Positions 43,088 through 52,464 are shown, counted from the first letter of the stretch. The stretch is 64,000 bases of DNA from Methylomonas albis (GCF_014850955.1 NZ_JACXSS010000001.1:1612001-1676000); one strand, 5' to 3'. The notes: a model not told the origin generated them from the letters alone. Numbers and translations are program-made.

Positions 43088-43732
43088 TTAGGGTACAGTG
43101 ACCGTGTCTCCCGGTTCCAGCAGGATGTTCTGTTCCAAGCTGTCGCCATCAATCACATCGCTATAGTCGAAGGGAAACACTTTAACTTGATCGCCGGTGC
43201 GGCGAATAATATTGATCGAACCTTCCTTGGCAAACACCGTTAGGCCGCCGGCCAGACTGAGTGCTTGCAGCACGTCCAGACGTCTGCCGGAAAATACTTG
43301 TCCGGGTTTGTTGACCTTACCAATCACGAAGATGGAGTTGCCTTGGTTGTTGAGTAACTTAACGGTAATCGATGGATCGGAGATATAGTCGGCCAGCCGG
43401 CTAGTCAGATTATCTTTCAGCTCGGTAATGGTTTTGCCGGCGGCACCGACGGTACCGATCAAAGGGAAAATAATCGTGCCGTCCGGGGAGATCAAAATTT
43501 GCAATTGTTGCAAGCCTTCTTCTTTCCAGACCGTAACTTCCAGTGCATCGCCCGGTGATAGCTGGTAAGCCGCATAATTGGTCTGCTCGATAGTCACCGT
43601 AGGTGACGGGCTGATTGCTGTACCGTTGAGGGGCTCTATTGGTGGCGTGGGCGGGATCTGGATTTCCGGTTCTGCTAAGGCGGTGGTGGAGCAAAGCAGA
43701 CAAAACGAGAAAAGAGTAATTATCTGTTTCAA
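43088..43732 (-). CDS. Wza-like polysaccharide export protein, about 214 aa
   Basis: Periplasmic/outer-membrane polysaccharide export (Poly_export plus SLBB) protein. The frame is open from 43879, but a TTG at 43732, six bases after AAGGAA, starts a proper signal peptide (KQIITLFSFCLLCSTTALA) and is preferred. The export domain is YQLSPGDALEVTVWKEEGLQQLQILISPDGTIIFPLIG (read in two parts), with ISDPSITVKLL; the SLBB part is SIFVIGKVNKPGQVF...LDVLQALSLAGGLT...ILLEPGDTVTVP. It lacks the lipobox and long C-terminal helix of classical Wza, as in the PEP-CTERM-associated subfamily. First gene of the minus-strand set. Confidence 0.9.
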   Translation of the reverse strand: MKQIITLFSFCLLCSTTALAEPEIQIPPTPPIEPLNGTAISPSPTVTIEQTNYAAYQLSPGDALEVTVWKEEGLQQLQILISPDGTIIFPLIGTVGAAGKTITELKDNLTSRLADYISDPSITVKLLNNQGNSIFVIGKVNKPGQVFSGRRLDVLQALSLAGGLTVFAKEGSINIIRRTGDQVKVFPFDYSDVIDGDSLEQNILLEPGDTVTVP

Positions 43733-43963
43733 AATGTATTCCTTTATGATGTTATTGAGGTTGCAATCCGTACGCTCCGAGCCAACCGACAACGCAGCGC
43801 CGGATTTTAATGACGGAATATAACAATAATAAGACGTTCCCAATCGCAGTCTTGGCTGAGAAACACCTAGACATTTCATGCAATTATAACCGGGAATGAC
43901 TGTGTTTTGTTCAAATCTGACTGTAATTTAACCAAATATTAATGAAGCTTTGGGAGTAAGCCA

Positions 43964-44314
43964 ATGATGGTTAACGATTTTCTACAATGTGTTAAGTCCG
44001 GACAAGCTATCGATTTTCAGGAAACCATGGCAATTATTGCCGACCACTATCACTATCAGGCTACTGAATTCAGTAACGGCTTGCAACAGCCTCTAGTTAA
44101 CGAAGCGGGTCGTAATGAGGGCTCCTGCAAGATTTTTGCATTCGCCAAATTGCAGCAACTAACCGTTGAGCAAACTTTGGCGCTTTTCGGTGATTATTAT
44201 CGTCAGGATGTGCTGGGGAACCCGGATGGAAACGATCATCAAAATATCAGAAATTTCATGCGCGATGGCTGGGAAGGTATTGTGTTCAAAGGCGAGGCCT
44301 TGCAAGCCAAATAA
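43964..44314 (+). CDS. HopJ-family small protein, 116 aa
   Basis: Matches the HopJ 'type III effector' family by sequence flavour: the FLQCVKSGQAIDFQETMAIIADHYHYQATEFSNG start, NEAGRNEGSCKIFAFAKLQQL and LGNPDGNDHQNIRNFMRDGWEGIVF. Despite its name the family is widespread in bacteria without type III secretion and no such system is seen here, so it is more likely a housekeeping protein of unknown function. A GGGAG site precedes the ATG. Followed five bases later by the oxidoreductase gene; probably co-transcribed. Confidence 0.85.
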   Translation: MMVNDFLQCVKSGQAIDFQETMAIIADHYHYQATEFSNGLQQPLVNEAGRNEGSCKIFAFAKLQQLTVEQTLALFGDYYRQDVLGNPDGNDHQNIRNFMRDGWEGIVFKGEALQAK

Positions 44315-44319
44315 TTACC

Positions 44320-45375
44320 GTGCAAATCGATGTGTTGCTGATCGGTCAGGGCTTGGCCGGTAGTCTATTGGCCTGGGAGTTGATGCAGCGGCAATTGCGA
44401 ATATTGGTGGTGGATGACGGCGCGGAAAACGCCTCGCAAGTCGCGGCCGGCTTGATCAATCCGGTTACCGGTCAGCGCCTGGTAAAGCAGGGGGGTATCG
44501 AAACATTGCTGCCGGCCGCGGTGCATGCTTATCAGCAACTCGGCATGCAGTTTCGGCAAACGTTTTATATGCAAATACCGATGCTGAAAATCCTGCGCAC
44601 TGCTAACGAGCTTAGCATGGCCGAGCGCCGATTAGCACAGCCGGATTATCGCGACTATTTAGTAGGATTGGCACCCGCTCCCACAGGAATCAACGCGCCA
44701 TACGGGGTGTTGCAGCAACGGCAAACCGGCTATTTGCGGACTGAAGCACTCTTGAGTCAATTGCGTGATTTTTTGAGCAACAAAAACTGTTATCGGCACA
44801 ATAGCCTGCAATATAACGATATTAGCCTGGAACCGGCTTTGCAATGGCGAGGCATCTATCCCCGGCATATCGTATTCTGCGAAGGCTATCAGGCGATTGC
44901 CAACCCATGGTTCAGGTATTTGCCGTTTCAATTGGCAAAAGGCGAAATACTGGGCTGTGAAAGCAGACAAGATATTCCGCAACACATTTTGAATTACGGA
45001 CATTGGCTGATTCCACTTGAGGCGAGCCGGTTTAAAACCGGCGCCACTTTCGATACCCGTCAACTCGACACCTTACCGACCCGACAAGCGCAAACCGCAT
45101 TATTAGAGAGCTTACGCTCGGTTTGTCCGCTACAGCAAGCGCCTGATATCTATCAACATCGGGCCGGAATTCGGCCGGCCACGCTGGATAAACAGCCGTT
45201 TATCGGCACGCATCCTCGGTATCCGCAGCTGCATATTTTCAACGGATTTGGTGCCAAGGGCAGTGTGGCGATTCCCTGGTATGCCGCCCGGTTTGCGGAT
45301 TATCTGCAACAGCAAGCCGGTTTACCGCCGGTCTGCGATATACGTCGCTATGATGAAACGTATTTCCCTGCTTGA
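44320..45375 (+). CDS. FAD-dependent oxidoreductase (DAO family), 351 aa
   Basis: Rossmann-fold flavoprotein of the D-amino-acid-oxidase/MnmC-C-like superfamily. The dinucleotide motif is VLLIGQGLAGSLLAWEL (residues 5-21), followed by LRILVVDDG, and a C-terminal GxRPATLDKQPFIG...FNGFGAKGSVAIPWYA segment that completes the FAD site. GTG start at 44320 follows the HopJ stop by five bases. Substrate not predictable; relatives include thiamine-synthesis glycine oxidase and tRNA-modifying MnmC domains. The 3' end overlaps the next gene by 26 bases. Confidence 0.82.
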   Translation: MQIDVLLIGQGLAGSLLAWELMQRQLRILVVDDGAENASQVAAGLINPVTGQRLVKQGGIETLLPAAVHAYQQLGMQFRQTFYMQIPMLKILRTANELSMAERRLAQPDYRDYLVGLAPAPTGINAPYGVLQQRQTGYLRTEALLSQLRDFLSNKNCYRHNSLQYNDISLEPALQWRGIYPRHIVFCEGYQAIANPWFRYLPFQLAKGEILGCESRQDIPQHILNYGHWLIPLEASRFKTGATFDTRQLDTLPTRQAQTALLESLRSVCPLQQAPDIYQHRAGIRPATLDKQPFIGTHPRYPQLHIFNGFGAKGSVAIPWYAARFADYLQQQAGLPPVCDIRRYDETYFPA

Positions 45376-45937
45376 GCTGGCTCATGACATCGTCAGTTCA
45401 TATCTTGAACTGGACGACATTGCGCTGGACGCGACGCTGGGCAATGGTCACGATGCCTTGTTTCTGGCGCGGAGCGTTGGAGGGGGCGGGCATGTGTTTG
45501 GTTTCGATATACAACAACAAGCGCTGATCAATAGTTTTCAACGTTTACTTCAGCATGATTTACAGCGCCGGGTGACGCTTCGTCTCGCCAGTCATGCCGA
45601 TATGCTGGCGCATGTTCCCGAGCAATGGCATGGACGGGTGAGGGCGGTGATGTTTAATCTGGGTTATTTGCCCGGTGCCGATAAAACTGTGATTACCCAA
45701 ATCGATTCGACGCTGGCTGCCTTGAATGCGGCTTGTGGTCTGTTGGCGCCGCGCGCTGTGATGACCGTATTGGCTTATCCGGGACACGCTGGTGGCGATC
45801 TGGAAGCGGAGCAATTGGCGGCATGGTCCCAGCAATTGGATAGGGCTTGTTTTACGTCAGAAGTCATTCATAGTCGTTACGACAAGCCCACCGCGCCCCG
45901 GCTTTTTGTTATTCGCAAACAAGTTGATCTGCTATGA
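45350..45937 (+). CDS. Class I SAM-dependent methyltransferase, YtqB/rRNA-methylase-like, 195 aa
   Basis: Motif I is LDATLGNGHDALFLA (about residues 24-38), followed by GFDIQQQALINSF; later RAVMFNLGYLPGADK holds the NLGYLPG motif of the YtqB/PF06962 group, and RLFVIRKQ ends the protein. That group includes putative rRNA or tRNA methylases and small-molecule methyltransferases. The frame is open from 45248, but ATG 45350 gives the normal N-terminus (MMKRISLLELAHDIV) and overlaps the oxidoreductase gene, as in a coupled operon. Confidence 0.85.
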   Translation: MMKRISLLELAHDIVSSYLELDDIALDATLGNGHDALFLARSVGGGGHVFGFDIQQQALINSFQRLLQHDLQRRVTLRLASHADMLAHVPEQWHGRVRAVMFNLGYLPGADKTVITQIDSTLAALNAACGLLAPRAVMTVLAYPGHAGGDLEAEQLAAWSQQLDRACFTSEVIHSRYDKPTAPRLFVIRKQVDLL

Positions 45938-45973
45938 TTGCGCTCCTTTTTTTACTCGTAATAGATTTGCATC

Positions 45974-46288
45974 ATGTCAGAATTTAACAATGTCACCATC
46001 GTCAAACAAGCCAATGTCTATTTCGACGGCAAAGTGAATAGCCGCACGATACGTTTTGCCGACGGTTCTTCGAAAACCTTGGGTTTCATGCAGCCCGGCG
46101 AATACACTTTTAACACGGCCGATCCCGAGTTGATGGAAATTCTAGCGGGCGAACTGGAAGTGCTGTTGCCCGGCAGCGATGCCTGGCAAGCAGTGAAGGG
46201 CGGTGAGTCGTTTAACGTGCCCGGCAATGCGAAGTTTTCGCTGAAGGTCAGTATTGCCAGCGATTATTGCTGTTCTTTTTTGAAGTAA
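45974..46288 (+). CDS. ppnP: Pyrimidine/purine nucleoside phosphorylase PpnP, 104 aa
   Basis: Small cupin-type nucleoside phosphorylase (YaiE/DUF1255 family) that splits nucleosides with phosphate to base and ribose-1-phosphate. Conserved run: [20 protein letters not shown], then [44 protein letters not shown]. Full family length. It lies 7 bases ahead of the NYN protein gene. Confidence 0.95.
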   Translation: MSEFNNVTIVKQANVYFDGKVNSRTIRFADGSSKTLGFMQPGEYTFNTADPELMEILAGELEVLLPGSDAWQAVKGGESFNVPGNAKFSLKVSIASDYCCSFLK

Positions 46289-46295
46289 GCGCTAA

Positions 46296-46769
46296 ATGGA
46301 AAAAGTAGCGATTTTTGTCGATGTCCAAAATATTTACTACACCACCCGGCAATGCTACCAGAAACATTTCAATTACAGCGCATTTTGGCAGCAGGCAACC
46401 GCGGGTAAGCAGGTTGTCGCTGCCATTGCTTATGCGACCGATCGTGGCGACAGCAAGCAGCTGGGTTTTCAGCAAATTCTGAAAAATATCGGTTTTACCG
46501 TCAAGCTAAAGCCTTATATCCAGCGCCGCGATGGCACCAGCAAAGGCGATTGGGATGTGGGGATAACGCTGGATGTCATGGATTATGCCGCGCAGGCCGA
46601 CCGAATTGTATTATTGTCCGGCGACGGCGATTTCGAATTGCTGTTACAAAAGGTCCGCAACGATTTTGCTACTGCTAGCGATGTGTACGGTGTGCATAGC
46701 TTAACAGCGCCGGCCCTGATTCAATCGGCCGACAATTTTATCGCCATCGCCGGTGCCCTTTTGCTATAA
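46296..46769 (+). CDS. NYN-domain (LabA/DUF88) protein, 157 aa
   Basis: PIN-like nuclease fold. Acidic residues expected at the metal site are visible: FVDVQNIYY (Asp9), KGDWDVGITLDVMDYA, and VLLSGDGDFELLLQKV. Ends with the DNFIAIAG helix. NYN proteins are thought to act on RNA. Co-directional with ppnP, converging on bamE with a 19-base gap. Confidence 0.88.
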   Translation: MEKVAIFVDVQNIYYTTRQCYQKHFNYSAFWQQATAGKQVVAAIAYATDRGDSKQLGFQQILKNIGFTVKLKPYIQRRDGTSKGDWDVGITLDVMDYAAQADRIVLLSGDGDFELLLQKVRNDFATASDVYGVHSLTAPALIQSADNFIAIAGALLL

Positions 46770-46788
46770 AGCCTCTTGGTCGAATAGC

Positions 46789-47343
46789 CTATTTTTTACC
46801 GGGGTCTTCTTCAACCAGTTCTTTGCCCTTCTCGGCGGAGCTGCTGGCTTCTTTGGGCTCGGTGGCGTTTTGATTGTTTCTGCGGGCAAAGGTATCGGGT
46901 TCGTCGCTGCCGAACAAGCCACTGATTTTTTCCCACATCGAACGTTCGATGTCGCGCTTTGGCACATCTACGCTGGTTTCTGCGGATTCTTTGACGACCG
47001 GCAACGAACTGGGTCTGAAGTCGCCTTGCACGCCCATCAAATTGTCGCCATTAAAAAATAATGACACCCGCTTTTGCACTCGGTCTTCGCCGCTAGCTTG
47101 TTCGGAATACAGATAATCCCAGCGTTTTTCGTGAAAGGCATCGGCCAGCATCGGTGAACCCATGATATATAACACTTGGCGCTTGGTCATATTAGGTCGA
47201 AGCTGGTTGATCATGCTCTGATCGATGATGTTGCCTTGCTCAATATCCAAGGTGTATACGCCGGGTAAATTATTGAGGATGGTGCTGCAAGCGCCAAGGG
47301 ATAAACTGGTGACGGCCGCTAGCAAAAAAGACGATTTTTTCAT
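46789..47343 (-). CDS. bamE: Outer-membrane assembly lipoprotein BamE (SmpA/OmlA), 184 aa
   Basis: Lipoprotein of the BAM complex that folds outer-membrane proteins. Lipobox LGAC (Cys19). The conserved core is [36 protein letters not shown]...WDYLYSEQ...[18 protein letters not shown]. After residue 115 there is a long low-complexity tail (Glu, Ser, Lys, Ala) beyond the usual BamE length of about 115, possibly disordered. Divergent from fur, the usual gammaproteobacterial arrangement. Confidence 0.94.
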   Translation of the reverse strand: MKKSSFLLAAVTSLSLGACSTILNNLPGVYTLDIEQGNIIDQSMINQLRPNMTKRQVLYIMGSPMLADAFHEKRWDYLYSEQASGEDRVQKRVSLFFNGDNLMGVQGDFRPSSLPVVKESAETSVDVPKRDIERSMWEKISGLFGSDEPDTFARRNNQNATEPKEASSSAEKGKELVEEDPGKK

Positions 47344-47459
47344 GGGGAGTGAGTGAGGTCCGACGACAAACGATAAGGCATTATCCCATAATTCTGTCAG
47401 CGGCTTGGCGCAAAAAACGATACAATGTCGCTGATTATCGGTTTAAAGGAGGCGGGCTT

Positions 47460-47876
47460 GTGGAAACTCAGGATTTGCGTAATGCGGGCTTAAAGGTGAC
47501 CTTGCCCAGAATCAAAATTCTGGAAATTTTGGAAAAACAGCAAGATGATCGACATTTGTCGGCCGAAAAGGTTTACAAGATATTGCTGTCCGAAGGCGAG
47601 GAAATAGGCTTAGCTACAGTCTATCGAGTACTGACACAATTTGAGGCGGCTGGTCTGGTGGAGCGGCATCATTTCGAGGGTGGAAACTCTATTTTCGAGC
47701 TGAACAAAGGCAACCATCACGATCATGTGGTGTGTATGAAGTGCGGTAAAGTCGCGGAGTTCACCGATGAGATCATCGAAAAGCGGCAGTCCGAAATCGC
47801 CCAGAAATTAGGTTACACCCTGACCGATCACAGCCTCTATCTGTACGGCTACTGCGCCGCCTGTAAAAACCCCTAA
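47460..47876 (+). CDS. fur: Ferric uptake regulator Fur, 138 aa
   Basis: Iron-responsive repressor. Winged helix: ETQDLRNAGLKVTLPRIKILEIL, HLSAEKVYKILLSEGEEIGLATVYRVLTQFEAAGLVERHHFEGG. Metal sites: NHHDHVVCMKCGKVAEF and YCAACKNP, giving two CxxC pairs and the His cluster. The frame is open from 47349, but GTG 47460 follows AAGGAGG by seven bases and gives the standard N-terminus; upstream residues are not Fur-like. Ten bases before lolC; divergent from bamE. Confidence 0.96.
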   Translation: METQDLRNAGLKVTLPRIKILEILEKQQDDRHLSAEKVYKILLSEGEEIGLATVYRVLTQFEAAGLVERHHFEGGNSIFELNKGNHHDHVVCMKCGKVAEFTDEIIEKRQSEIAQKLGYTLTDHSLYLYGYCAACKNP

Positions 47877-47886
47877 GCTAAAAAGC

Positions 47887-49134
47887 ATGTTCAAACCACT
47901 CATCCTGTATATCGGGTTACGCTATACCCGTGCTAAAAAGCGTACACAATTTATTTCATTTATAACCTTAACATCCGTGCTCGGTATCGCGTTGGGCGTG
48001 ACTGCCTTGATTACCGTGTTGTCGGTGATGAACGGTTTTGAAGCCGAGTTGCGTGAACGTATCCTGGGTATGACCGCGCACAGTACGATTACCGGTCGCT
48101 TCGGTCAACTGGACGATTGGCAAGCCTTGGAACAACGCACGCGCAACATGCCGCATGTCGAGGGCGCGGCGCCGTTTATTCATGGTCAGGTGATGGTTAA
48201 TGCTGATCGCCAAGTCAGCGGCACTTTGCTGCAAGGCGTGCTGCCCGAATATGAAACCAAAGTGTCGGAAGTGGCCAGCAAAATGATGTTCGGTAGTCTT
48301 AACGATTTGGTACCCGGTGAATTCGGCATCGTACTGGGTGTCGAGTTGGCTAATTATTTGGGCGTCACGATGGGCGATAAAGTCACCGTGATCACACCGC
48401 AAATCAACTCTACACCAGCCGGCATTCTGCCGCGCATGAAGCGCTTCACCGTGGTGGGTGTGTTCAAAGTCGGCATGTATGAATACGACCGCAACATGGC
48501 GCTGATGCATCTCGACGATGCCGGCAAATTGTTCAGGCTCGAGCAAGCCGTGTCCGGTTTGCGTTTGAAGCTGGACGACTTGTTTAACGCGCCGCGCATC
48601 ACCCAAGGTTTGGCCGATACGCTAGGCGACGAGTTTCGAGTCAGCGACTGGACCAAGGCGCACAGCAATTTTTTCCGCGCGGTGCAAACCGAAAAGCGAG
48701 CCATGTTTATTATCTTGCTGCTGATCGTCGCAGTGGCGGCGTTTAACATTGTCTCTACGCTGGTGATGGTGGTCACCGACAAGCGCGGCGACATCGCGAT
48801 TCTGAAAACTCAGGGTTTATCCAACGGTTCGGTGATGGGTATTTTTATTGTCTTGGGCTGCATCATCGGTAGTATAGGTACTTTATTGGGAACCGTAGGC
48901 GGCGTGTTATTGGCGCTGAATGTGGAAACGATAGTCCCGGCCATCGAAAAAGCCTTTGGTGTGCAATTCATGGCGGCCGACGTGTATTACATTAGCGAAG
49001 TGCCGTCAAAATTGATTTGGACCGATGTGTACTGGATAGCTTGTGTGGCGTTTTTACTATCCTTGCTGGCGACGCTTTATCCTGCTTGGCAGGCGGCGCG
49101 TATCAATCCTGCCGAGGTGTTGCGTTATGAATAA
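47887..49134 (+). CDS. lolC: Lipoprotein-releasing ABC transporter permease LolC/LolE, 415 aa
   Basis: Inner-membrane permease of the LolCDE complex that releases lipoproteins to LolA. N-terminus: [44 protein letters not shown] with the first membrane helix; the periplasmic MacB-like domain lies at about 50-265; three helices follow ([22 protein letters not shown], then two near 315-345 and 375-395) ending [19 protein letters not shown]. Only one LolC/E-type gene is present here; a second may be elsewhere or it may be a LolF-like single permease. Overlaps lolD. Confidence 0.95.
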   Translation: MFKPLILYIGLRYTRAKKRTQFISFITLTSVLGIALGVTALITVLSVMNGFEAELRERILGMTAHSTITGRFGQLDDWQALEQRTRNMPHVEGAAPFIHGQVMVNADRQVSGTLLQGVLPEYETKVSEVASKMMFGSLNDLVPGEFGIVLGVELANYLGVTMGDKVTVITPQINSTPAGILPRMKRFTVVGVFKVGMYEYDRNMALMHLDDAGKLFRLEQAVSGLRLKLDDLFNAPRITQGLADTLGDEFRVSDWTKAHSNFFRAVQTEKRAMFIILLLIVAVAAFNIVSTLVMVVTDKRGDIAILKTQGLSNGSVMGIFIVLGCIIGSIGTLLGTVGGVLLALNVETIVPAIEKAFGVQFMAADVYYISEVPSKLIWTDVYWIACVAFLLSLLATLYPAWQAARINPAEVLRYE

Positions 49135-49825
49135 TGCCATCGTGTTGCAATGCCAGCGGTTGACCAAGCGTTACGAGCAGGGCGACTTGAACGTCGAAGT
49201 GTTGCGCGGCGTCGATCTGGCGATTCATGCCGGTCAACGCGTCGCTATCATGGGCGCGTCCGGTTCCGGCAAAAGTACTTTGTTGCATTTGCTGGGCGGT
49301 CTGGAAAAACCCAGCTCCGGCTCGGTGATGCTGGATGGCGCCGATTTGAACAAGATTAGCGCCGGCAAACTTAGTCAGCTTCGTAATCGTTCACTGGGGT
49401 TTATCTACCAGTTTCATCACTTGCTGGGCGAATTTACCATCCTGGAAAATGTGGCGATGCCGCTGTTGATTGGTAAGCAATCGATCAAACAGGCGCAACA
49501 ACAAGCGGCCGAGTTGCTGAAGCGGGTCGGGTTAGGGCATAGAATGTTACACAAACCTGGCGAACTTTCCGGCGGGGAAAGGCAGCGTGCCGCCGTGGCG
49601 CGCGCCTTGATCAACAAGCCTAAATGCGTGCTCGCCGACGAGCCGACCGGCAACCTGGACAGCAAAACCGCCGAGCAGATTTATCAGCTGATGCTGGAAT
49701 TGAATCAGGAATTACAGGTGAGTTTTTTGGTGGTGACGCATGATCCGGAATTGGCCGGGCGGATGGATCATGTGCTTTATATGGAAGATGGGTTGATAGT
49801 GCCGGATAGGACTCATCACGGCTGA
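49127..49825 (+). CDS. lolD: Lipoprotein-releasing ABC transporter ATPase LolD, 232 aa
   Basis: ATPase of the Lol complex. Walker [11 protein letters not shown]-loop FIYQFHHLL, signature [15 protein letters not shown], Walker [13 protein letters not shown], switch His VVTHDPEL. The FHHLL after the Q-loop is typical of LolD. ATG 49127 overlaps the lolC stop by eight bases; an upstream in-frame start at 49043 lies inside lolC and is rejected. Confidence 0.96.
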   Translation: MNNAIVLQCQRLTKRYEQGDLNVEVLRGVDLAIHAGQRVAIMGASGSGKSTLLHLLGGLEKPSSGSVMLDGADLNKISAGKLSQLRNRSLGFIYQFHHLLGEFTILENVAMPLLIGKQSIKQAQQQAAELLKRVGLGHRMLHKPGELSGGERQRAAVARALINKPKCVLADEPTGNLDSKTAEQIYQLMLELNQELQVSFLVVTHDPELAGRMDHVLYMEDGLIVPDRTHHG

Positions 49826-49901
49826 CAAATCTTGAAAATGCGTCATTCCGGCATGGATTGCCGGAATCCAGACCGCATGGATGCGAGTCGTCGGGATAAT
49901 G

Positions 49902-50220
49902 TGTCGCTGTCGCGACGAGTGTTTTGAAGTCGGGTCTCGGCCCGACAGCCGAGATACTTTCGCTACGAAAACCCTCCTTGGTTTTCGCCTTTCGGGTCAG
50001 CCTGTTGGCTGTTCAAATTCGTTCCAGACGAATTTGTGCTTGGCCAAAAGAAAGTATCCAAAGAAAAGGCCACCCGGATGCCGCTTATTCCCTGCGCTCC
50101 TCGCTTTTGACGAGGGTCGGCAGAAGGGGATTCCTGTCCCTCCGCCAACGTGCGGCATGCCTGCCGCACCCCTTCGGGCTATTCTCGCCAAAAGCTCCGG
50201 TGCTCGGCGCGGCATACGGG
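49902..50220 (+). repeat. Long dispersed repeat, left copy of an inverted pair
   Basis: Starts with the hairpin GTCGC-TGTC-GCGAC and GTCGGGTCTCGGCCCGACAG, runs through GCCGAGATACTTT...AAAGTATCC, GGATGCCGCTTATTCCCTGC, CGCTCC, and ends GCTCCGGTGCTCGGCGCGGC then ATACGGG. The same text, shorter, is present in inverse orientation at 50899-51150. This copy carries about 60 extra bases in the stem region around 49967-50040. I recognise this family as widespread in environmental proteobacteria, often mis-annotated as short hypothetical proteins. The open frames here are not genes. Confidence 0.8.
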
Positions 50221-50264
50221 AGCAAACCGTTCCGGCATTAAAAGTCGGTTAGTGAACAAATGAT

Positions 50265-50344
50265 GTAGCCTCGATGGAGTGAAACGAAATCGAGGTTTTG
50301 ATGGCTTCGATTTCACGGATTCCGCTTTGCTTCATTCAGGCTAC
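50265..50344. repeat. Foldback element with GTAGCC...GGCTAC ends
   Basis: An 80-base imperfect inverted repeat: GTAGCCTCGATGGAGTGAAA at the left is matched by the inverse of CGCTTTGCTTCATTCAGGCTAC at the right, with AATC/GATT cores inside. It belongs to the kind of REP-like foldback ('gtagcc..gaagc..ggaatccg') common between bacterial genes. It covers the apparent start of the following small gene. Confidence 0.75.
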
Positions 50345-50747
50345 TTGCTTTATGGGATTTTTTATCTTTTTTTTCATTCTGATCTCGCCAATTATATTGG
50401 CATTGCTTATACATATATTCCGCGACTTACGTGGAAAGGCCAGAAATATTCGACAGAAATGTTATTCATGCGGACGCCCCGTCTCGATGACTGAATATCG
50501 AATCATCAGTCATCACCGAGGTGGAAGGTATATTTACTGTGAGCAATGTGCGGATCGGCATGAATTATGGTCTAGCATTGCTGTATCCATCATGGCGCTC
50601 GGAGTGGCAACGACTCTTATTGTGCTATCTATTTCTGAATTTGACACCAGTCCACAAAAGTCATTTCTGTTTGCTGGACTAGCTTCAGCGATAGTCGTAA
50701 TTGTTGTTTTGGTCGCTGCTCGCTACATCTCCAAGAAAACCAAGTAA
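50301..50747 (+). CDS. Small membrane protein with CxxC zinc-ribbon-like motif, about 148 aa
   Basis: No family recognised. A hydrophobic segment (FFIFFFILISPIILALLIHIF) is followed by a soluble basic region with two cysteine pairs, CYSCGRP and YCEQC about 26 residues apart (a possible zinc ribbon), then two more hydrophobic helices (IAVSIMALGVATTLIVLSI, and FAGLASAIVVIVVLVAARY). ATG 50301 has a GAGG site six bases ahead, but site and start both lie in the foldback element and the first 15 residues are repeat-derived. ATG 50352 just outside the repeat begins the first helix directly but has no Shine-Dalgarno. The gene is AT-richer than its surroundings and is enclosed by the inverted pair of long repeats, suggesting acquisition or isolation as cargo. 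Confidence 0.55.
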   Translation: MASISRIPLCFIQATCFMGFFIFFFILISPIILALLIHIFRDLRGKARNIRQKCYSCGRPVSMTEYRIISHHRGGRYIYCEQCADRHELWSSIAVSIMALGVATTLIVLSISEFDTSPQKSFLFAGLASAIVVIVVLVAARYISKKTK

Positions 50748-50817
50748 TTAATTTGTCGATTCAAGTGCTAAACGGCTGTTTTCTGGCTTTTTTTCGGGCA
50801 TAAGGCGCAAGCAGCAG

Positions 50818-50877
50818 GTGGGCACGAATTAGTGCCCACGCGGGGTGAAAGCCAATGGTGGGCAAAATTTGCCCACC
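50818..50877. repeat. Two short perfect hairpins, REP-like
   Basis: GTGGGCAC (50818-50825) pairs with GTGCCCAC (50832-50839); GGTGGGCAAA (50857-50866) pairs with TTTGCCCACC (50868-50877) with a single central base. The motifs recall the hairpin at 1198-1225. They could terminate the preceding small gene. Confidence 0.65.
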
Positions 50878-50898
50878 CTACACGTGGTTGGTTTTCTT

Positions 50899-51150
50899 CC
50901 CGTATGCCGCGCCGAGCACCGGAGCTTTTGAACGGATTAGCCCGTTAGGGGCGCCGCAGGGATGCGGCGCGTTGCCGAAGGGGCAGGAAGCCCCTTTCGG
51001 CAACCCCGGTCAAAAGCTTTGGAGCGCAGGGAATAAGCGGCATCCGGGTGTCTTTTCTTTTGGATACTTTTCTTTGGACAAGCAAAGAAAAGTATCTCGG
51101 CTGTCGGGCCGAGACCCGACATTAAAAATACCCGTCGCGATAGCGACACA
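50899..51150 (-). repeat. Long dispersed repeat, right copy of an inverted pair
   Basis: On the minus strand this reproduces the repeat at 49902-50220, from GTCGCTATCGCGAC through the GTCGGGTCTCGGCCCGACAG core to ATACGGG. Inside, GATACTTTTCTTT pairs perfectly with AAAGAAAAGTATC (51061-51096 region), and GCCGAAAGGGGC pairs with GCCCCTTCGGC; both stems are preserved in type, not letter, in the left copy. Strong structure with compensating differences suggests selection at RNA or DNA-hairpin level. Open frames here are not genes. Confidence 0.8.
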
Positions 51151-51170
51151 ATAGCTAACTTAAGCTATTG
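51149..51170 (-). terminator. Hairpin after glyA
   Basis: CAATAGCT (51149-51156) pairs with AGCTATTG (51163-51170), 26 bases beyond the glyA stop on the minus strand. No T-run; weak terminator candidate. Confidence 0.45.
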
Positions 51171-51195
51171 AGGGGCAGGCTACCCGGGCCAAATC

Positions 51196-52455
51196 TTATG
51201 CCACCGAATAAACCGGAAATCTAGCACACAGCAAATGTACCTTCTCCCTAACCGCATCAATCACACTCTCGTCTTCGAGGTTGTCCATCACATCGCACAT
51301 CCAAGCCGCGACTTGACGGACTTCGTCTTCCTTGAAACCGCGCGAAGTAGGGGCAGGCGTGCCGACGCGGATGCCGCTGGTGACGAACGGCGACTGCGGG
51401 TCGTTGGGTACGGCGTTTTTGTTGACGGTGATGTGCGCGCGGCCCAGCGCGGCGTCGGCAGCTTTGCCTGTGATGCCTTTCGGGATTAAAGACACCAGCA
51501 TCAAATGGTTGTCGGTGCCGCCGGAAACTACGTCAAAGCCGCGTTGGATAAACACTTCCGCCATGGTTTGAGCGTTTTTGACGACTTGTTGTTGGTAGGT
51601 TTTAAATTCCGGGGTCATGGCTTCTTTAAACGCCACGGCTTTGGCGGCAATTACGTGCATCAACGGCCCGCCTTGGATGCCGGGGAAGATGTTGGAGTTG
51701 ATCTTCTTTTCCAAATCAGGATTGCTCTTGCACAATATCAAGCCGCCGCGCGGGCCGCGCAGAGATTTGTGGGTGGTACTGGTGACCACGTCGGCAATCG
51801 GCACCGGGTTGGGGTACAAACCCGCCGCTACCAGACCGGCCACATGGGCCATGTCCACCACCAAATAAGCGCCAACTTTATCGGCGATGTCGCGAAAACG
51901 TTGCCAGTCCCAGATTCTTGAATAGGCTGAGAAGCCGGCGATGATCAATTTCGGTTTGTGTTCCAGAGCCAGTGCTTCGACTTGTTCGTAATCGATTTCG
52001 CCGGTGTCCTTGTTCAGGCCGTACTGGATGGCGTTGTAGATTTTGCCGGAGAAGTTGGGTTTGGCGCCGTGGGTTAAATGGCCGCCGTCGGCCAGGCTCA
52101 AGCCGAGGATGGTGTCGCCGGGTTGAATCAGCGACATGAATACCGCCATATTGGCTTGCGAACCGGAATGCGGCTGGACGTTGGCGTAATCGGCGCCGAA
52201 CAATTCCTTGGCGCGGTCGATAGCCAGTTGCTCGACGATGTCGACGTATTCACAACCGCCGTAATAACGTTTTTCCGGATAGCCTTCGGCGTATTTGTTG
52301 GTCAGCAAGGTGCCCTGCGCTTCCAGAACGCGTGGGCTGGCGTAGTTTTCGGAAGCGATCAGTTCTATATGATCTTCCTGGCGTTGGCGTTCCTTTTCTA
52401 TAGCCTGAAAGAGCTCGTTATCAAAACCTTCAATGGTCATCGATTTGCTAAACAT
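51196..52455 (-). CDS. glyA: Serine hydroxymethyltransferase GlyA, 419 aa
   Basis: PLP enzyme interconverting serine and glycine with methylene-tetrahydrofolate; in methylotrophs also the entry step of the serine cycle. Conserved text: [53 protein letters not shown], the PLP lysine in [12 protein letters not shown], and [16 protein letters not shown]. Full length. GAGGAG lies ahead of the ATG. Last gene of mtdA-gck-glyA, nine bases after the kinase gene; the linkage favours the serine-cycle role. Confidence 0.97.
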   Translation of the reverse strand: MFSKSMTIEGFDNELFQAIEKERQRQEDHIELIASENYASPRVLEAQGTLLTNKYAEGYPEKRYYGGCEYVDIVEQLAIDRAKELFGADYANVQPHSGSQANMAVFMSLIQPGDTILGLSLADGGHLTHGAKPNFSGKIYNAIQYGLNKDTGEIDYEQVEALALEHKPKLIIAGFSAYSRIWDWQRFRDIADKVGAYLVVDMAHVAGLVAAGLYPNPVPIADVVTSTTHKSLRGPRGGLILCKSNPDLEKKINSNIFPGIQGGPLMHVIAAKAVAFKEAMTPEFKTYQQQVVKNAQTMAEVFIQRGFDVVSGGTDNHLMLVSLIPKGITGKAADAALGRAHITVNKNAVPNDPQSPFVTSGIRVGTPAPTSRGFKEDEVRQVAAWMCDVMDNLEDESVIDAVREKVHLLCARFPVYSVA

Positions 52456-52464
52456 GTGGTCTCC

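Noticed and set aside
43964..44314. HopJ-like gene as a true type III effector
   Set aside because: The family is common in bacteria without type III secretion and no such system is seen.
49881..50252. Open frames of 72-123 codons
   Set aside because: They lie in a dispersed repeat whose inverted copy at 50899-51150 also shows spurious frames.
50855..51154. 99-codon plus-strand frame and 70-codon minus-strand frame
   Set aside because: Both are translations of the right-hand long repeat.
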